NCBI GenBank assembly: GCA_003552745.1
Contig: PUOG01000296.1
Span: 1-6,161 of the forward strand
DNA length: 6,161 nt
Source of the DNA: Spirochaetaceae bacterium
Lineage (GTDB): Bacteria > Spirochaetota > Spirochaetia > DSM-27196 > SKKC01
Direction of reading: 5' to 3'
Part shown: one piece after another, positions 5,752 through 6,161 of the stretch
How the letters are laid out: the number at the start of each line of letters is the position of its first letter
Numbering within the stretch: position 1 is the stretch's first letter
Notes under the pieces: model-generated
Databases searched by the model: none
Told to the model about the DNA's origin: nothing
The model's input: the letters and a program-made list of their open reading frames with translations, nothing else
Program-made: the position numbers and the translations under genes

Positions 5752-6161
5752 GTGAAACCGATTATTGGAATTACGATCGGCGATCCGGCGGGAATCGGCC
5801 CGGAGATCGCCGCGAAGGCGTTGCAGCATGCCGAGGTCTACGAGGCATGCATTCCGCTGGCCATCGGAGATGCCGGGGTCATGCGCCGGGCATGCGAAAT
5901 CGTGGGCGCGACGTCGGTGGTGAGGGCGGTGAGCAAACCGGCGGAAGCGGCCGGCGAGCACGGCACGATCGATGTTCTCGATCTCGACAATGTCGATATG
6001 GACGCGCTGCAAATGGGTGTCGTTCAGGCGATGTGCGGCAAGGCGGCGTACGAGTACATCGAGCGGGCGGTGACACTCGCGATGAGTGGCGAGATCCAGG
6101 CGATCGCAACCGGTCCGATCAACAAGGAATCGCTACGAGCCGCCGAGGTGGAGTATATCGG
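5752..6161 (+). CDS. pdxA2: PdxA/PdxA2-type dehydrogenase, N-terminal part (3' end outside window)
   Basis: Translation from GTG 5752 gives 136 complete residues beginning MKPIIGITIGDPAGIGPEI, the signature start of the PdxA family. QMGVVQAMCGKAAYEYIERA (87-106) and ATGPINKESL (119-128) follow in the usual order. PdxA proper makes pyridoxal phosphate precursors by oxidising 4-phosphohydroxy-L-threonine. PdxA2 paralogues instead oxidise 4-phospho-D-threonate with NAD, and decarboxylation yields dihydroxyacetone phosphate. The PINKE form rather than PLHK, and the DUF1537 kinase just upstream, favour PdxA2; the metal-binding histidines lie beyond the window. A conventional ATG-only scan misses this gene because it starts with GTG. 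A dual role in vitamin B6 synthesis cannot be ruled out. Confidence 0.88.
   Translation, partial: MKPIIGITIGDPAGIGPEIAAKALQHAEVYEACIPLAIGDAGVMRRACEIVGATSVVRAVSKPAEAAGEHGTIDVLDLDNVDMDALQMGVVQAMCGKAAYEYIERAVTLAMSGEIQAIATGPINKESLRAAEVEYI

Overview
The window is GC-rich (roughly 60% by eye) bacterial chromosomal DNA with clear Shine-Dalgarno sites. It holds six protein genes, all on the + strand, and one apparent structured RNA gene on the - strand. No IS element, phage gene, CRISPR array, tRNA or rRNA was seen. A red- or orange-pigmented, free-living spirochaete is the best guess for the host. The reasons are a monocyclic-type carotenoid gene pair, a trypanosomatid/plant-like ATP-phosphofructokinase of the kind also found in spirochaetes, and a loose lipobox on a tiny lipoprotein. 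The strong GGAGG-type ribosome sites argue against Bacteroidota, which also carry such carotenoid pairs. This assignment is an inference and not secure.

Left block (1-2349): the end of a lycopene cyclase gene, a membrane carotenoid biosynthesis protein of the CruF family, and a 6-phosphofructokinase. Gaps of 2 and 41 bases and no visible terminator suggest one transcript. Cyclase and CruF together would give a monocyclic carotenoid hydrated at its acyclic end.

Middle block (2350-3149): a 41-codon acidic lipoprotein gene (2462-2587), absent from a longest-ORF view, has its own extended -10 promoter and a terminator-like 22-bp palindrome. Facing it from the other strand is a roughly 300-nt non-coding RNA (about 2985 to 2687). 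It has a complete promoter (TTGACT, 17-bp spacer, TGC-TACGCT), many nested hairpins, a possible pseudoknot and a strong intrinsic terminator with eight U. It does not show the signature sequences of RNase P RNA, tmRNA, SRP RNA or any riboswitch that I can recall. It is the most interesting element here.

Right block (3150-6161): an operon-like run of glycerate 2-kinase (MOFRL family), a four-carbon acid sugar kinase (DUF1537 family) and the start of a PdxA/PdxA2-type dehydrogenase with a GTG start. The kinase plus PdxA2 pair is the known D-threonate route: phosphorylation at C4, then oxidation and decarboxylation to dihydroxyacetone phosphate. Glycerate kinase would feed glycerate into lower glycolysis. 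The block therefore looks like catabolism of C3 and C4 sugar acids.
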